64,000 bases of DNA from Sepioteuthis lessoniana (lineage: Eukaryota; Mollusca; Cephalopoda; Myopsida; Loliginidae): NCBI GenBank assembly GCA_963585895.1, contig OY757934.1, forward strand, positions 32,864,712-32,928,711, given 5' to 3'. The notes beneath the pieces were generated by a model. That model ran no database searches, had not been told where the DNA came from, and worked only from the letters and a program-made list of their open reading frames with translations. The stretch's first letter is position 1, and each line of letters begins with the position of its first letter. Positions 53,261 through 63,799 of the stretch are shown here, one piece after another. The translations under genes and the position numbers were made by a program.

Positions 53261-53700
53261 GAGAAGCTTGTCATTAAATTTCCTTGTTCCATTTACTAAT
53301 CTAAAACATACTATAATAACCCATTCACTGCAACGATAAAATTAATCTGAAAATCTTTCGCACTATAGTCATCTGGACAGTTGAAAGCTTCATGGGTCAC
53401 TAACCTAATCCCATAGCTACATCATTGTGAGGGAGAAGGAGATGGTTAAGAGTTTTATTTAAAAAATATACGTATTTACAAAAATAGATTCCTTCCCACT
53501 AAAAAAACAACAACAAATAAGTAAAAAATATATGTATATACAAATGTATAAGGACAAACGTTAGTAAAGCGCTACCCCGCTCCTAGACTTACATGGTAGA
53601 AAGGCTAGTTTATCGGTCGAAAAAGTGCTGGGGTAGGGAAATATAGTCACCCCCGCACATCTGGACAACTCGAGTCTCTGTTATCTACAAGTAGTGGGAA
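53260..53700. other. Sequence downstream of the HSE module, nothing recognised
   Basis: No coding sequence or repeat recognised; candidate 5' transcribed region of the module. Confidence 0.3.
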
Positions 53701-53704
53701 GGGG

Positions 53705-54372
53705 TTGGTTGGTTGGTTGTTTTTTTATGGCATATCAACCTTTGTTGGTTATTAACACCAAATCCCATTTTATACAAAAAATCAGTTCTATTTCAAACAA
53801 TTCAGTTTACCATGAGTACTAAGTTTAATTGTCAAAAACATTTCTATTTCAAGCTATTCAGTTTATTCAAACAGTTCTAATTCAGCCAATTCAATTTAGT
53901 ACAAATATAGATTTTGTTTACACGCAGTTAAATGTCAAAAGAGTTCTATATTAAACAATTCGGTGTAAGTAGACTTTCAATGTCAAAAACAGTTCCATTT
54001 CAAACAATTGAGTTTAGCGTAAGTACGCAGTTTAAATGTAAGTACACAGTTTGTCAAAAACATTTCTATTTCAAGCTATTCACAGTTCTAATTCAAACAA
54101 TTCAGTTTAGCATAAGTATGCAGTTTAGTTCTATTTAATCAATTGATAGGGCCGTATCATGTGCTATAATTCCAAGCCAGAGTGGACCTGGGAGCAATGG
54201 GAATGAAGGGATGCTCCGCATTCCCCAAATCCCCAGCATCACAGGAACCTCACCATCAGATAGTTTGGTGTCATATCCTGGAGACTCGTTGGGGGTGGGG
54301 TCTTACCCCTCTGCAGAGATGCAGTCGGTGTATTTTACAGCTCCAGCCGACTATGCAAGATGAGAAGGGATA
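53705..54372 (-). mobile_element. W repeat, copy 4 (long minisatellite allele)
   Basis: Minus-strand copy: CCAACCAACCAACC and GGTTGATATGCCATAAAA tail, about five to six decayed units of the roughly 50-bp internal repeat (TCAAACAATTCAGTTTAGCA type) over 53780-54130, the ATAGGGCCGTATCA block, CCAGAGTGGACCTGGGAGCA, and the CAGCCGACTATGC head end. Confidence 0.92.
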
Positions 54373-54379
54373 ACAAATA

Positions 54380-54750
54380 TAAAATGGGTAATAAAAAAAT
54401 AAAAATCTGGCCGATGAGCTAACATACCCAAGCTAAGTTAAACCGTTTTTTTTCGAAAACAAACTAAAAAAAACAAAACAAAAAAAACAAAAAATTGTCT
54501 CAATTACTTAGGATTTGTTATCATTGATCTTTCCAAAAAGGCAAAATCCTTCTTAACCAGTTGTTGTATTAGTTAAACCCCTTAGGTGATCCTTTAACTC
54601 TTAAACTTATCAGCCCCTGATTCGTATGGACTTCCAGTAATGGCTACCTTTGAATAAACACCCTTTTGAACACAACTCCTTGTTCGACTCCTTAATCCAA
54701 GTAATTCTGGCGAACAAACTCATATAATATATCACGTGTAACCTCTAAAA
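54380..54750. other. Intergenic, nothing recognised
   Basis: Contains an A/C-rich run near 54465-54495. No gene recognised. Confidence 0.4.
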
Positions 54751-54754
54751 AGAA

Positions 54755-55045
54755 TTAAAGTTTAGTACTTCTCTCGTGACATAAACACGGAACATTCACC
54801 CACCTATCGCCAAACTCCAAAGAAGAGAGTCTTTTTCTCTCTGACAGAATCTTGATCTTGCTTTGGTATTTGTAAAAAGCCACCAGCGTCTGAGACGAAA
54901 AAGACTCGCCTTCGTGGAATCCCTTCTGTTGCGTCGTCCAAATCACGACTCTCATAATGCCGAAGGTTAAAGTTGGCATTCTGCAGTGGAAAAAGGATTA
55001 GGAATTGACAGATTTGAATTGAGGAAAAGCAAGATGCATGTGTCA
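54755..55045 (-). mobile_element. LINE-D C-terminal fragment, copy 2
   Basis: Minus-strand open stretch: FGIMRVVIWTTQQKGFHEGE, LVAFYKYQSKIKILSERKRL, SSLEFGDRWVNVPCLCHE. The same architecture is found at 26.4 kb. One frameshift upstream. Confidence 0.75.
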
Positions 55046-55129
55046 CCTAGAGAGGAGACAACTTTATTAAGGGCTTAAGGGATAGAAAAAGGATAAACAA
55101 AGAGAAAATAATAGTTGGAGTTACAAGTA

Positions 55130-55566
55130 TTCTTTAATGTGTCTAAATTTATTTCAAGTATTATTATTTAACACCAATAATGCAGGTCAAAAACCTTCAT
55201 TTGTCTGCACACAGTTAAACGGTTTCAAGCAATATGTAAAAATGTAATACTAATAGTTCAATTTAACATTAATCATTTGTTTGCACATAGTTAAATGATT
55301 TCAAGTATAGTAAATGATGAAATAGTTCTAACTGTCCCATAGATGGGACTCTAACAGGTACTACCACCTTGAATCAGAGTGGATCTGGGAGTAATGGTAG
55401 TGAAAAGGCACTTCACATTCCCCAAAGCATCAGCACTGGCTGCAGTTTTGTGTTGTATGCAGGACATTCATTGTTGTTGTTGTTGTTGTTGCTGGTGGTG
55501 GGGGTCTTAGCCCTTCTACAGAGAATCAATTGGCATATTCTACGACCCAAGCCGACTGGGATGACA
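55130..55566 (-). mobile_element. W repeat, copy 5
   Basis: Minus-strand copy with decayed minisatellite (ATTTGTTTGCACATAGTTAA), the CCCATAGATGGGACTCTAAC block, AGAGTGGATCTGGGAGTAAT, a (GTT)n expansion at 55468-55494, and a GACCCAAGCCGACTGGG head end. Confidence 0.85.
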
Positions 55567-55569
55567 TGC

Positions 55570-56690
55570 AGTAGAGTAGATTTGGGTGGGTGGGTGGTAG
55601 TACGAGACCCTAGCACCGGCTCTGTAAGTATCACATCCTGCCTGGGTGGCTTGTAGAGCGCCAATTTGTAGAGGGTGACTCTTTTCTTTTTGGTATTTAA
55701 GTTCCCCATAATTTAATGTTGAAGTTTTATATAGTGTTTGCTTAGTTTAGTTTAGTGTATGTCAGTCTTGGAAAAAGGCACATGGAAAAAGGTAGTAAAT
55801 GAATGAAGCAAATGAAACGGCGCTGACAAAAGGAACATTCAAAACAAGGCGACAAACAAAACAAATTTATACTCATAACAAAATATGCATTGATACAAAA
55901 ATATTGCTAATTCTACATTGTTAGTAAAATAGTCGTGTGTCTAAGTGTGTGTGTGTGTGTGTAACTAACACAGCTAAACCACAGAAAAGGTTAACAATGA
56001 AAGCGTCCTATTAAGGTTGATTACATTTTTAAAATGTCTATTTCTTCTTGTGGTTCGAAACAGTCGGTTTTTCCGAGGCTGGAAAAAGTCTCATAGTCAA
56101 AGTATATTGAAGAAATGAATGTCTGCGAGGCTTATCCATTTTTTTGCTTTTTACTTCTGTTGGTGAATAAGAAGAGTGTGCCAGCGCTGCAATGGAAATT
56201 GGGGAAAAGAGAAAGCGTATTTGAAGACGACGTATTTATAGAAAATACGTGTCTTGGAATCGGCTCAAAAAAACGCAGGACGAAATTTAAACGCGGACGT
56301 AGTTTTATGCAGGTTACGTGGTTCTCCTGGCCAATGGTTTCCTGGGACTGATTATTTGTGTGCGTCCGCCATCTTTGTTGTGGGAACAAGTGGCATACCG
56401 CTCAAATTAAATTATAGGAGTGTGAAGTCCTATAAGCTCATTCATCTGGCCTTGTGCCATAACTAAGCAAAGTTTAGTAAGTAACAGAGCATGTGATAAT
56501 TTGTAAGCTCGACTAGCAAACCATTATTAGTAAATTTGAGTCCTACTGTGTGCTCCATAATTTTCACCTTGTGCCACAACTAGGAAAATCTTAGTAAATA
56601 ACTACATTCAAAGAGCACTGATGAATAATAATTTCTTAGGATTAAATTTCTAGGCTTTATTTTATGCTTAAGAGTATTTAATTCGAGTTG
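55570..56690. other. Intergenic, no gene recognised
   Basis: A (GT)n run lies at 55944-55962. A duplicated motif CCTTGTGCCA(T/C)AACTA occurs at 56451 and 56569 with similar flanks (AAA(G/T)TTAGTAA(A/G)TAAC), a roughly 118-bp spaced direct repeat. The + strand open stretch 56115-56351 has no recognisable domain. Confidence 0.35.
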
Positions 56691-56694
56691 TAGC

Positions 56695-57345
56695 AGTAAC
56701 ATGCTGTGACAGAGATGAAATCATCAATCACATAATAAGCGATTGCAGCAAATTAGCACAGAAGGAATATAAGACTAGACACGACTGAGTGGGCAAGGTG
56801 ATCCACTGGGAATTGTGCAAGAAATTTAAATTTGACCATACAAACAAATGGTATATGTACAACCCAGCACCTGTCCTATAGAATAACACCCATAAACTCC
56901 TATGGGACTTTGACATATACACGGATCACCTAATCTCGGCCAAAAGACCAGACCTAATAGGAATCAACAACAACAAAAAAAGAGAACTTGCAAAATTGTC
57001 GACTTTGCTGTCTCAGCTGACCACAATAAAACTGAAAGAATGTGAAAAGAAGGTTAAGTACCTCGACCTTGCTAGGGAATTGAAAAAAACTATGGAACAT
57101 GAAGGTGACAATTATACCAATTGTAATTAGTGCGTTTGGAACAGTAACTAAAGGATTACTAAAGGGACTGGAGGACTTGGAAGTTGGCGGACAAGTGGAG
57201 ATCATTCAAACTACTACATTATTGAGAACGGCCAGAATACTGAGAAGAGTCCGGGAAACTTGAGGAGACTTGCTGTCACTCAAACTCTAGTGAAAGACCA
57301 TCAGCTAACGCTGATGTGAAAAACTCTAATGAGTAAATAATAATG
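56695..57345 (+). mobile_element. LINE-B 3' end, copy 3
   Basis: Plus strand: CCDRDEIINHIISDCSKLAQ, KEYKTRHD, VIHWELCKKFKFDHTNKWYM, LLWDFDIYTDHLISAKRPDL. With frame shifts: GTVTKGLLKGLEDLEVGGQV, QTTTLLRTARILRRVRET. It ends in TGATGATAAG and (AAG)n. This is the best-preserved LINE-B tail here; the terminal stretch is shared with 50.6 kb. Confidence 0.88.
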
Positions 57346-57477
57346 ATGATAAGAAGAAGAAGAAGAAGAAGACTGATAATAATGGCTGATGAAAAGGGAA
57401 ATAACCAATATACACCTGGCAAAGTTATTTCCCTTCCCCAATTTTTTTTTCGCATTCAGTTAATGGAAATTTGAAAA

Positions 57478-57545
57478 CAAGCAACCAAAGAAGCAAGCAA
57501 GCAAATAAGCAACCAAGCAAGCAAATAAGTAACCAAGCAAGCAGA
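57478..57545 (+). repeat. (GCAA)n-type simple tandem repeat
   Basis: Repeated AAGCAAGCAAATAAGCAACC, about two and a half long units. Confidence 0.85.
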
Positions 57546-57954
57546 AAAACAAAATTTTTTAAAAAAGCAAAAGTTAAATTTGCCGCACGGTAAGCCAAAT
57601 CTTTTTCTTGATATCCAATTTAACTGATTACGAGAGTGGGAGGGTCAATTAAGAATTTTGGACAGGAGGCAGTCATCAAGTTGAGCTTATTCATTTGAAA
57701 AGTGAATTTAACTGATTCTGAAAAATATTTTGGAAAAGAATTATTTTTGGTTCACTTAGAATTTAACAATATTAATTTTTTTCCCCAAAAGTTAGAAACC
57801 AGAATTACAAAACAGGTCTAAATGTTTTTTTATGCAGGTTGTAATAAAATTTGTTTCTTCTTGCGAAATGTTCCACGTTTTGACTCAAAATCAACCAATA
57901 GGAAACAGAGTTGCTGTTTTTTTCAAATACTACGTATATACGTTTTTTTTAAGT

Positions 57955-58195
57955 TGACCGACCCGACGTCTCCCTTTTCAATAGCTACTACACGGAGGTG
58001 CAGGGGAGGGCGATACTCCTTTCCCTGGATTGCTCCACTTACCGTTGATACATACCTTATGATGCTGAGTATTAAGCAAGGAGGCATCAAGTACCATTTA
58101 TTTTTGAGTCTTTGGTTTGACTCGACCTGGGAATGAACCCCGGTCTTACCGACCATTTGTGAACATTCAAACCATTATGCCAATATAGATATGTA
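57955..58195 (-). mobile_element. SINE-Z, copy 7
   Basis: Minus-strand copy: head CATAATGGTTTGAATGTTCA, B box GGGTTCATTCCC (read GGGGTTCATTCCCAG), body AATGGTACTTGATGCCTCCT, end CCCTGCACCTCCGTGTAG. Confidence 0.9.
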
Positions 58196-58199
58196 CTCT

Positions 58200-59140
58200 A
58201 CCGTCATACTTTCTTTTTAAAACTGAAAGTAAATTTTCGTAGTAAAGTATATTACGCAGAATATTTTTGTCTTGCCACACCTTACTTCTTGGAAATCAGC
58301 AATAACTGAAGTTTAAAGTCGTTCCGTTGATTTTTTGATTAAGAAATATGTTAAAAGTCCTCAAGTTTACAAAAGAAAAGATGAATTTTTAAAATTACAA
58401 TTCGAGTCATTGTCAGTTGCTGGAATTGTTTCTTTGTCTTGTTAAAAAAAAAGACGTTTATCAGTTGGTAAGTAAAAATTTTTGTTGATTTTTTAAAAGT
58501 GAAGAACCTATGTCTGTCGAAATTTGAATATATTTTAAAAAATATTCATGACCAGAACTTTCAGTAGCCTTTCTAAATAACTTATTTATAGGGATCAACC
58601 AAGACTTTTAGTCATAGACTGAAGATCAAATTGAACATGGTTGGTAGATTTTAACAGAATATTAATCTGTCTGGGGTTTTCTTATATCTAGAGGTTAGGG
58701 AATAATGTACGTTGTATGTCTATATTAACACTTTTGTAGTTAATAGCTGGTTGACTGTGTTTTACAGCATATATGTTAGCTGATTGTTGGTCATTTAATG
58801 CCAAATCTTGCTTGTACACATATACTGCAACTTCCAGATGATTTCACTTGAAAGTTCTTTCCAACCAAACGCCTAATCCACAACACCATCTGTTCTTATA
58901 ATGATAAAAATATGGCTTCATATGTCGTCTCTGAAATGCTAAGGTGAGTAAAAAGTTTTGCAATATTTTGTTAGTCCTAGTTTGTGGCCGGTATATAATA
59001 TAACTAAGGCAGTTCAAGCTGTGGAGGTACTCACTGTGGTTGGTATTATTATAGTAGTTGGCCTGCTGCGACGATGTGCATTGTTTTATTTCAGGTGGGA
59101 TTTGAAAGCCACATAGATAAATGAGCAATGTAGTTTAATT
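58200..59140. other. Intergenic, nothing recognised
   Basis: AT-rich. ATTTAATGCCAAATC near 58795 recalls the SINE-X/W tail but the copy is too decayed to bound. Confidence 0.35.
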
Positions 59141-59149
59141 TGAGAATTT

Positions 59150-59705
59150 ATGCTTTATGAGTTTCAACAGGGCCATAACACTGTGGAAGCAATCAAAAAC
59201 ATGTATTGTGCAAAAGGCGAAAGTAAATTTTATCACTTTACATTAACCAAATGGTTCAAGAAATTTTACAAGGGTTGCAAAAGCCTCAACAATCAAGCAA
59301 AGTCAACTAAGCTTAAAATCAAGGATTCAGAAAACATACAGCAAGAATTAGAAGCAAATCCAACAAGAAGCACTTGGAAAGTATCAGACAAGCTCGGCAT
59401 CTCCAGAGTGGTTCATCCCCTTTCACAATCATGGCAAAAGCATCCAGAACTGCCAAACTGTGTCCCACATTACTAAAATATTGCAAAACGTTTAACTCGC
59501 CCAAGTAATTGTGTGATGGTACAGCTATCTTCGCCAAATCCGGAGGTGATTCCACTTCTAATCCGCTGATTATTCTTTTGGTTGGATATAACTTTGGATG
59601 ACACGACCGATTCGTTAGCTGTCTGCGTTGCATTTTTTCTAGATCCAGACAACAGATCAATCGCCAATCGAAGTCGCCGGTCAGCGAATAAACGAATGAA
59701 ACCGC
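59150..59705 (+). pseudogene. Mariner-type (SETMAR-like) transposase N-terminus relic
   Basis: The plus-strand open stretch 59150-59476 has LYEFQQGHNTVEAIKNMYCA, LTKWFKKFYKGCKSLNNQAK, ENIQQELEANPTRSTWKVSD and KLGISRVV, the two helix-turn-helix units of a mariner-family transposase. No catalytic domain follows. The mid-part spans a CCIA-like PHY-NIAKRL motif. Confidence 0.75.
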
Positions 59706-59744
59706 ACACTTAAGAAAGTAAAAAACTCAAAGATGACAGGAAAT

Positions 59745-60400
59745 ACATTTGTGGTCATCCGGAATTTTGAAATTGGCATTACAGAATGTACTAATCATTC
59801 AATAGTAAATTAAAATTACAGCGTTCCCATTGAAATGAAATATTGAGAAATTTCAGCATTTTGATGAATCCTTATAGGAAATCAAATAAATTTGTGATCA
59901 TTTTGAATTTTGAACTTAGCGATACAAAATGAATTCATTATTTAATTGTAAGATTCTTATTAAAATGGAACCACAATTAGTGATTCCATTAAAGTGATTA
60001 TCATTGTGATTGTGAAATTTTAACATTTATTGAAATTCAAGATTATTTGAAATACATTCGGGGCAACTTGGATTTTTGAACTTTGTGATGCAAATAAAAA
60101 CTTATTTAATTGCAAACCACAAGCTAAAATGACAGTTTCCATTTAATTGAAATATTGTATTTGTGATATTTCAACATTGAAACTCAAAATGACTTGAAAT
60201 CTTTTTGAGACAGTCTCTTGGACTATACATTTTTGAAATTGGTGATGCAAACCTATTTTTTAAATTTGAAAACTCCTGTTAAAAAGCCTCGCAGTTACAT
60301 TAATTTCAAATACTGGAATATCGTGATTTCAACACAGTGATGAAACTCAAGATAACATGAAATACTTGACAATTTTTTTGAACAAATAAAGTTTGTTTGT
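59745..60400 (+). repeat. Ancient tandem repeat, about 150-160-bp period, four units
   Basis: The landmark TTTTGAA(A/C)TT(G/A/T)G(T)GAT(G/A)C(A)AA recurs at about 59763, 59910, 60072 and 60230. Each is followed at similar distances by a (C/T)CCATT(G/T)AA(A/T)TGAAATATTG block and a CAACATT..GAAACTCAA block. Units are only about 65-75 percent alike by eye. Confidence 0.75.
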
Positions 60401-60730
60401 TCATCCTCTATAGTAATCATTATCGTACAAGTTAAATTGTTTCTAGACTTATCATTTGATGAGGAAGCATTCGCCATTATGAAAGTTGGCATTCAAGTTT
60501 ATTTGGCGTTGCTATGGTCCACTTATCAAATATTGTTAGATTACGTATTAGTAACTTGCTAATAAACAAAACCACATTGCTTCGCTATTTATAGAATAAG
60601 AACGTATTATTTACTTTGCCCTATGTTACGAAAATCTCCGTATTGGCTACATTTGCAGTAAAAATCGTAAATATATAAAGTTCAACATACTGGACACCTG
60701 GTCCGGGCAATCCCGGGTAAATTCGCTAGA

Positions 60731-60735
<5 letters not shown>

Positions 60736-60779
<44 letters not shown>
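60736..60779 (+). repeat. (TA)n microsatellite
   Basis: About 20 TA units. Confidence 0.95.
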
Positions 60780-60781
<2 letters not shown>

Positions 60782-61067
60782 CTAATCTAATATCTACCAG
60801 TATTCACGGTACCAGAAAAAAAAACCCTGGCCAGGAACAAGAGAAAAAAGTATCTCGAATCACCGCCCAGGGGAAAAAGAAAAAAATTTTGGGTCAAAAA
60901 GAAAGAAAAGGCCAACCTCGTCCGACCCCTTGAAAAAAAATCAAGGGATACACAGTCAGTGGTCAAAAGAAAACCAAAAAACCCTACGCGAATCCTGCAA
61001 TGCTACTATTACTAAAGTGCTCAACACCAGACAATGGAGCCAATTATAAAATTAACCTAAATCGCGG
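60780..61067. other. PLE-associated non-coding sequence (tentative)
   Basis: An A/G-rich stretch translating in one frame as NHRPGEKEKNFGSKRKKRPT. It lies just 3' of the hammerhead on the minus strand. I do not recognise a domain; it could be the body of a PLE or of a non-autonomous hammerhead-bearing element. Confidence 0.3.
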
Positions 61068-61127
61068 GTCGGAAATCTTCTACTAAAGTTTCACCTTAAC
61101 GGATCATCAGGAAGCCTAACTTCGACT
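61068..61127 (-). ncRNA. Hammerhead ribozyme (type I) with complete core
   Basis: All core blocks are present in order on the minus strand. CTGATGA lies at 61110-61104. Stem II is CC-GTTAA-GG with a T-T mismatch at its base. GAAA lies at 61092-61089. Stem III has two pairs (AC-TTTA-GT) and the cleavage triplet is GTA, ending at 61081. Stem I closes with CTTC (61114-61111) against GAAG (61080-61077). After internal loops of 8 and 5 bases, GTCG pairs with CGAC. The minimal stem III is the hallmark of hammerheads found in Penelope-like elements. Predicted cleavage is after 61081 on the minus strand. Confidence 0.75.
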
Positions 61128-61144
61128 GAATTCTAGGAGAAATC

Positions 61145-61181
61145 TCGCTCTCTCTATATATATACATATATATATATATGC

Positions 61182-61229
<48 letters not shown>
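61145..61229 (+). repeat. (TA)n(TG)n microsatellite
   Basis: TATATA with CA interruptions, then about 24 TG units. It adjoins the hammerhead segment. Confidence 0.95.
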
Positions 61230-62175
61230 TGGTTGATTGGTTGTTTATACGTGTGTATGTACATATGTCGTTTCGTTAAAATAACTGCAACTTACGTCAA
61301 GACTTTACTTTTGACTTGCATCATGCCTTTTATATTTTGGCCTACTAAGCGGTTTTTGCTAAATGGAGAATAACAAATTTACTTTAAAAATCATATTCTA
61401 ACAAATAACCGTGTTTTGTCATTCATTTCCAATTTGATATTTGGAAACGTTTAAAAATAAACAATGTTTTTGTGGATAGCTTTTGTTTAAAGCTATACTC
61501 ATTACACAAAATTTAAAAGATTAATCTAACCTTAGCTAACGTCATAGAACCAACTAAAAGTGTTAATCCTAATTGAAATGAATTAAAAATGTTCTCTCTT
61601 TTTATGGTCATTTTACTATCAATACATCTTTTTCGAAAGCTGATTTTTAAAAATTACCCAGTCTTGAGGTCACTTAGGTTTAATTTAGTACAGTAAAAGC
61701 TTTCGTTTTTTTTAAGCCAAATAAAAAATCGACCCCTACTTTTTGTCAGTGAAATATTACCATTAAATTTTATAATACAGTAATGCTAAACAAGTTTCTA
61801 ATTTTGTGTCATATTTCAAGTCTGAAAATTTTAGCTTTAGAAAGAAGAATAATTGAAGAAAATTCTAATATAAAGTTATTTGTATATAATATATAGAAGA
61901 AGAGATATTAATGTCTGTAAAGATGTTTACAGTTATTTATAGGATTGAGAAAGATTCTTGCAGAAATTCAGTACATCAACATTTTAAAAAGATTTATGAA
62001 AATTCAATTAATAACAGGGATTGAATTTGATTAATAGATATTTCCAATTGTAAATTGTTTTTTCTCTTTATTATAAATATCTACTCTCAATTTTCAAATA
62101 TTTTAAAGATAACTTTCAATGAAAAATAATTCCAATTCATTTTATATGCAAACAGATGAATAGATAAAAGGATAA
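61230..62175. other. Intergenic, nothing recognised
   Basis: AT-rich sequence, no gene or repeat family recognised. Confidence 0.4.

Positions 62176-62177
<2 letters not shown>

Positions 62178-62234
<57 letters not shown>
62178..62234 (+). repeat. (TA)n microsatellite
   Basis: About 28 TA units. Confidence 0.95.
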
Positions 62235-62238
<4 letters not shown>

Positions 62239-62257
62239 AAGATAGAAAAACAATGTA

Positions 62258-62350
62258 ATCCAAAAATGATGAATTTATTATAAAGGTAAGTCAATGTTAA
62301 AACGTTTCGGTTTTAATAAACTTTCATTTCTTCAAACTGTCAGATTCATT
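62258..62350 (-). mobile_element. PLE-like tail
   Basis: Minus strand: TTTGAAGAAATGAAAGTTTA, then AAAACCGAAACGTTTTAACA. It is similar in layout to the PLE tails at 45.95 and 31.1 kb (box, AAAACC, GAAACGTT). Flanked by TA repeats on both sides. Confidence 0.55.
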
Positions 62351-62377
62351 TCTATTATCTACTTATATATATATATC

Positions 62378-62552
62378 ATCATCATCATGTCGTGCTGGTA
62401 GCACAGATATCCCTGACCATCTCTTGCCATTTTTCCCTATCGTTCATCGCCTCAGGCAGGTCTTCTGGACAACATCCTGTATCCTCACATAGTTGCTGAA
62501 TGTATGTTCGTGCTGGTCGTCCTGCTTTTGCACGGCCATGTGTGAAACCTGC
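62378..62552 (-). mobile_element. LINE-A 3' end fragment
   Basis: Minus strand: THGRAKAGRPARTYIQQLCE, DLPEAMNDREKWQEMVRDIC, ATSTT, then the ATGATGATGATG tail at 62390-62378. Closely related to 7250-7436, so recent. Confidence 0.9.
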
Positions 62553-62554
62553 AA

Positions 62555-63392
62555 AAAAAGTATAATATATTACTTTGTTCGACAAATATTCTGTTTTATT
62601 TGTTAAGCTATGGTTTTGGTCCCAAATTCCTAAAAATTTCCAGCTCGGAAGCAACAAACATATTTTAGTACACGAGTAATAGGTTTTTAAAAATGTGTTA
62701 TGAGAATCTATAACCTATTTGGAGAATGGTATATACGGGAATAAATAACTCAAAATGCGCACAATGAAAATAATTGATTTAGAGACTCAATATGTTTTTA
62801 TCTGTTTTAGGAAACCTTCATTTCATTATTTTTGGGAATTAAGACCACACTCACGTTCTTTCAGTAAAGTATAACGCTCATTTCTTGGAAAGAATATCCT
62901 TAATTAAAGCTTTTGTATCGGGTGAGTACGGATTTAATTTCTGATCGGTTTGATAAAAGAAAAGAGATTAACTGGGATTTGGCTCTTGTCATTTTCAATT
63001 TTGTCTTTTTTTAGCCTGTGCGTATTTTTACCTGATGGTGTCTGCTTGTTTCAGGGTCCTAGCATAATCACGATCGTCACATTCCGTCGTTGCGAAGTAA
63101 AAATTCTTTTTATTTAATGTCTTATACAAAGGTATTTTCGGAGAATTCTATCAGGCTTTGGTAGGTGATCGTGTTTTAATTTTTTAAAATGTTTTTTTTT
63201 GTTATATCATATATTATCATATATCAAATAATCCACATAGACGTAAATCTAGTGCATTAAAAGAGGTATATATTTTAGCTTATAAAAATAATTTAAACTT
63301 TAGTAGTAATTAGCAATCTATTAAATAAATTAAGGATATAGTTATCAATGAGAAATATGGGCTTGATGTTTCTTAGCAATATTTTCCATGTT
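62555..63392. other. Intergenic, nothing recognised
   Basis: AT-rich sequence; no gene recognised. Confidence 0.4.
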
Positions 63393-63396
63393 TGGA

Positions 63397-63796
63397 CCTG
63401 CCCAGTCGGCTGGGGCTGTAGAATGCACCGACTGCTTCTCTGCAGAGGGGTAAGACTCCATCCTACAACGAGTCTCCAGGATATGACACTAAACAATCTG
63501 ATGGTGAGGTTCCAGTAATGCTGAAGGTTTGGGGAATACCACTCTGGTCCGGAGTGGTAGCACCTGTTAGGGTCCTATCTAGGGGTCAAATAGAACTAAA
63601 CAGTGTACTTATGCTAAACTGGATTGTTTGAAATAGAATTGTTTCGGATGCTAAACTGAATTGTTTGAAATAGAATTGTTTTTTGACATTTTTTGACTTA
63701 TGCTAAACTGAATAGTTTAAAATAAAACTCTAAATATGTATATAAATGGATTTGACATTAATGTTGATGTGCCATAAAACCAAACCAAACCATGTA
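63397..63796 (+). mobile_element. W repeat, copy 6
   Basis: Plus-strand copy: TGCCCAGTCGGCTGGGGCTG head, CTCTGCAGAGGGGT, ACACTAAACAATCTGATGG, GGTCCGGAGTGGTAGCACCT, minisatellite (TTATGCTAAACTGGATTGTT and repeats), tail GTTGATGTGCCATAAAACCA and CCAAACC. A short deletion lies before CACTCTGGTC. Confidence 0.92.
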
Positions 63797-63799
63797 AGA

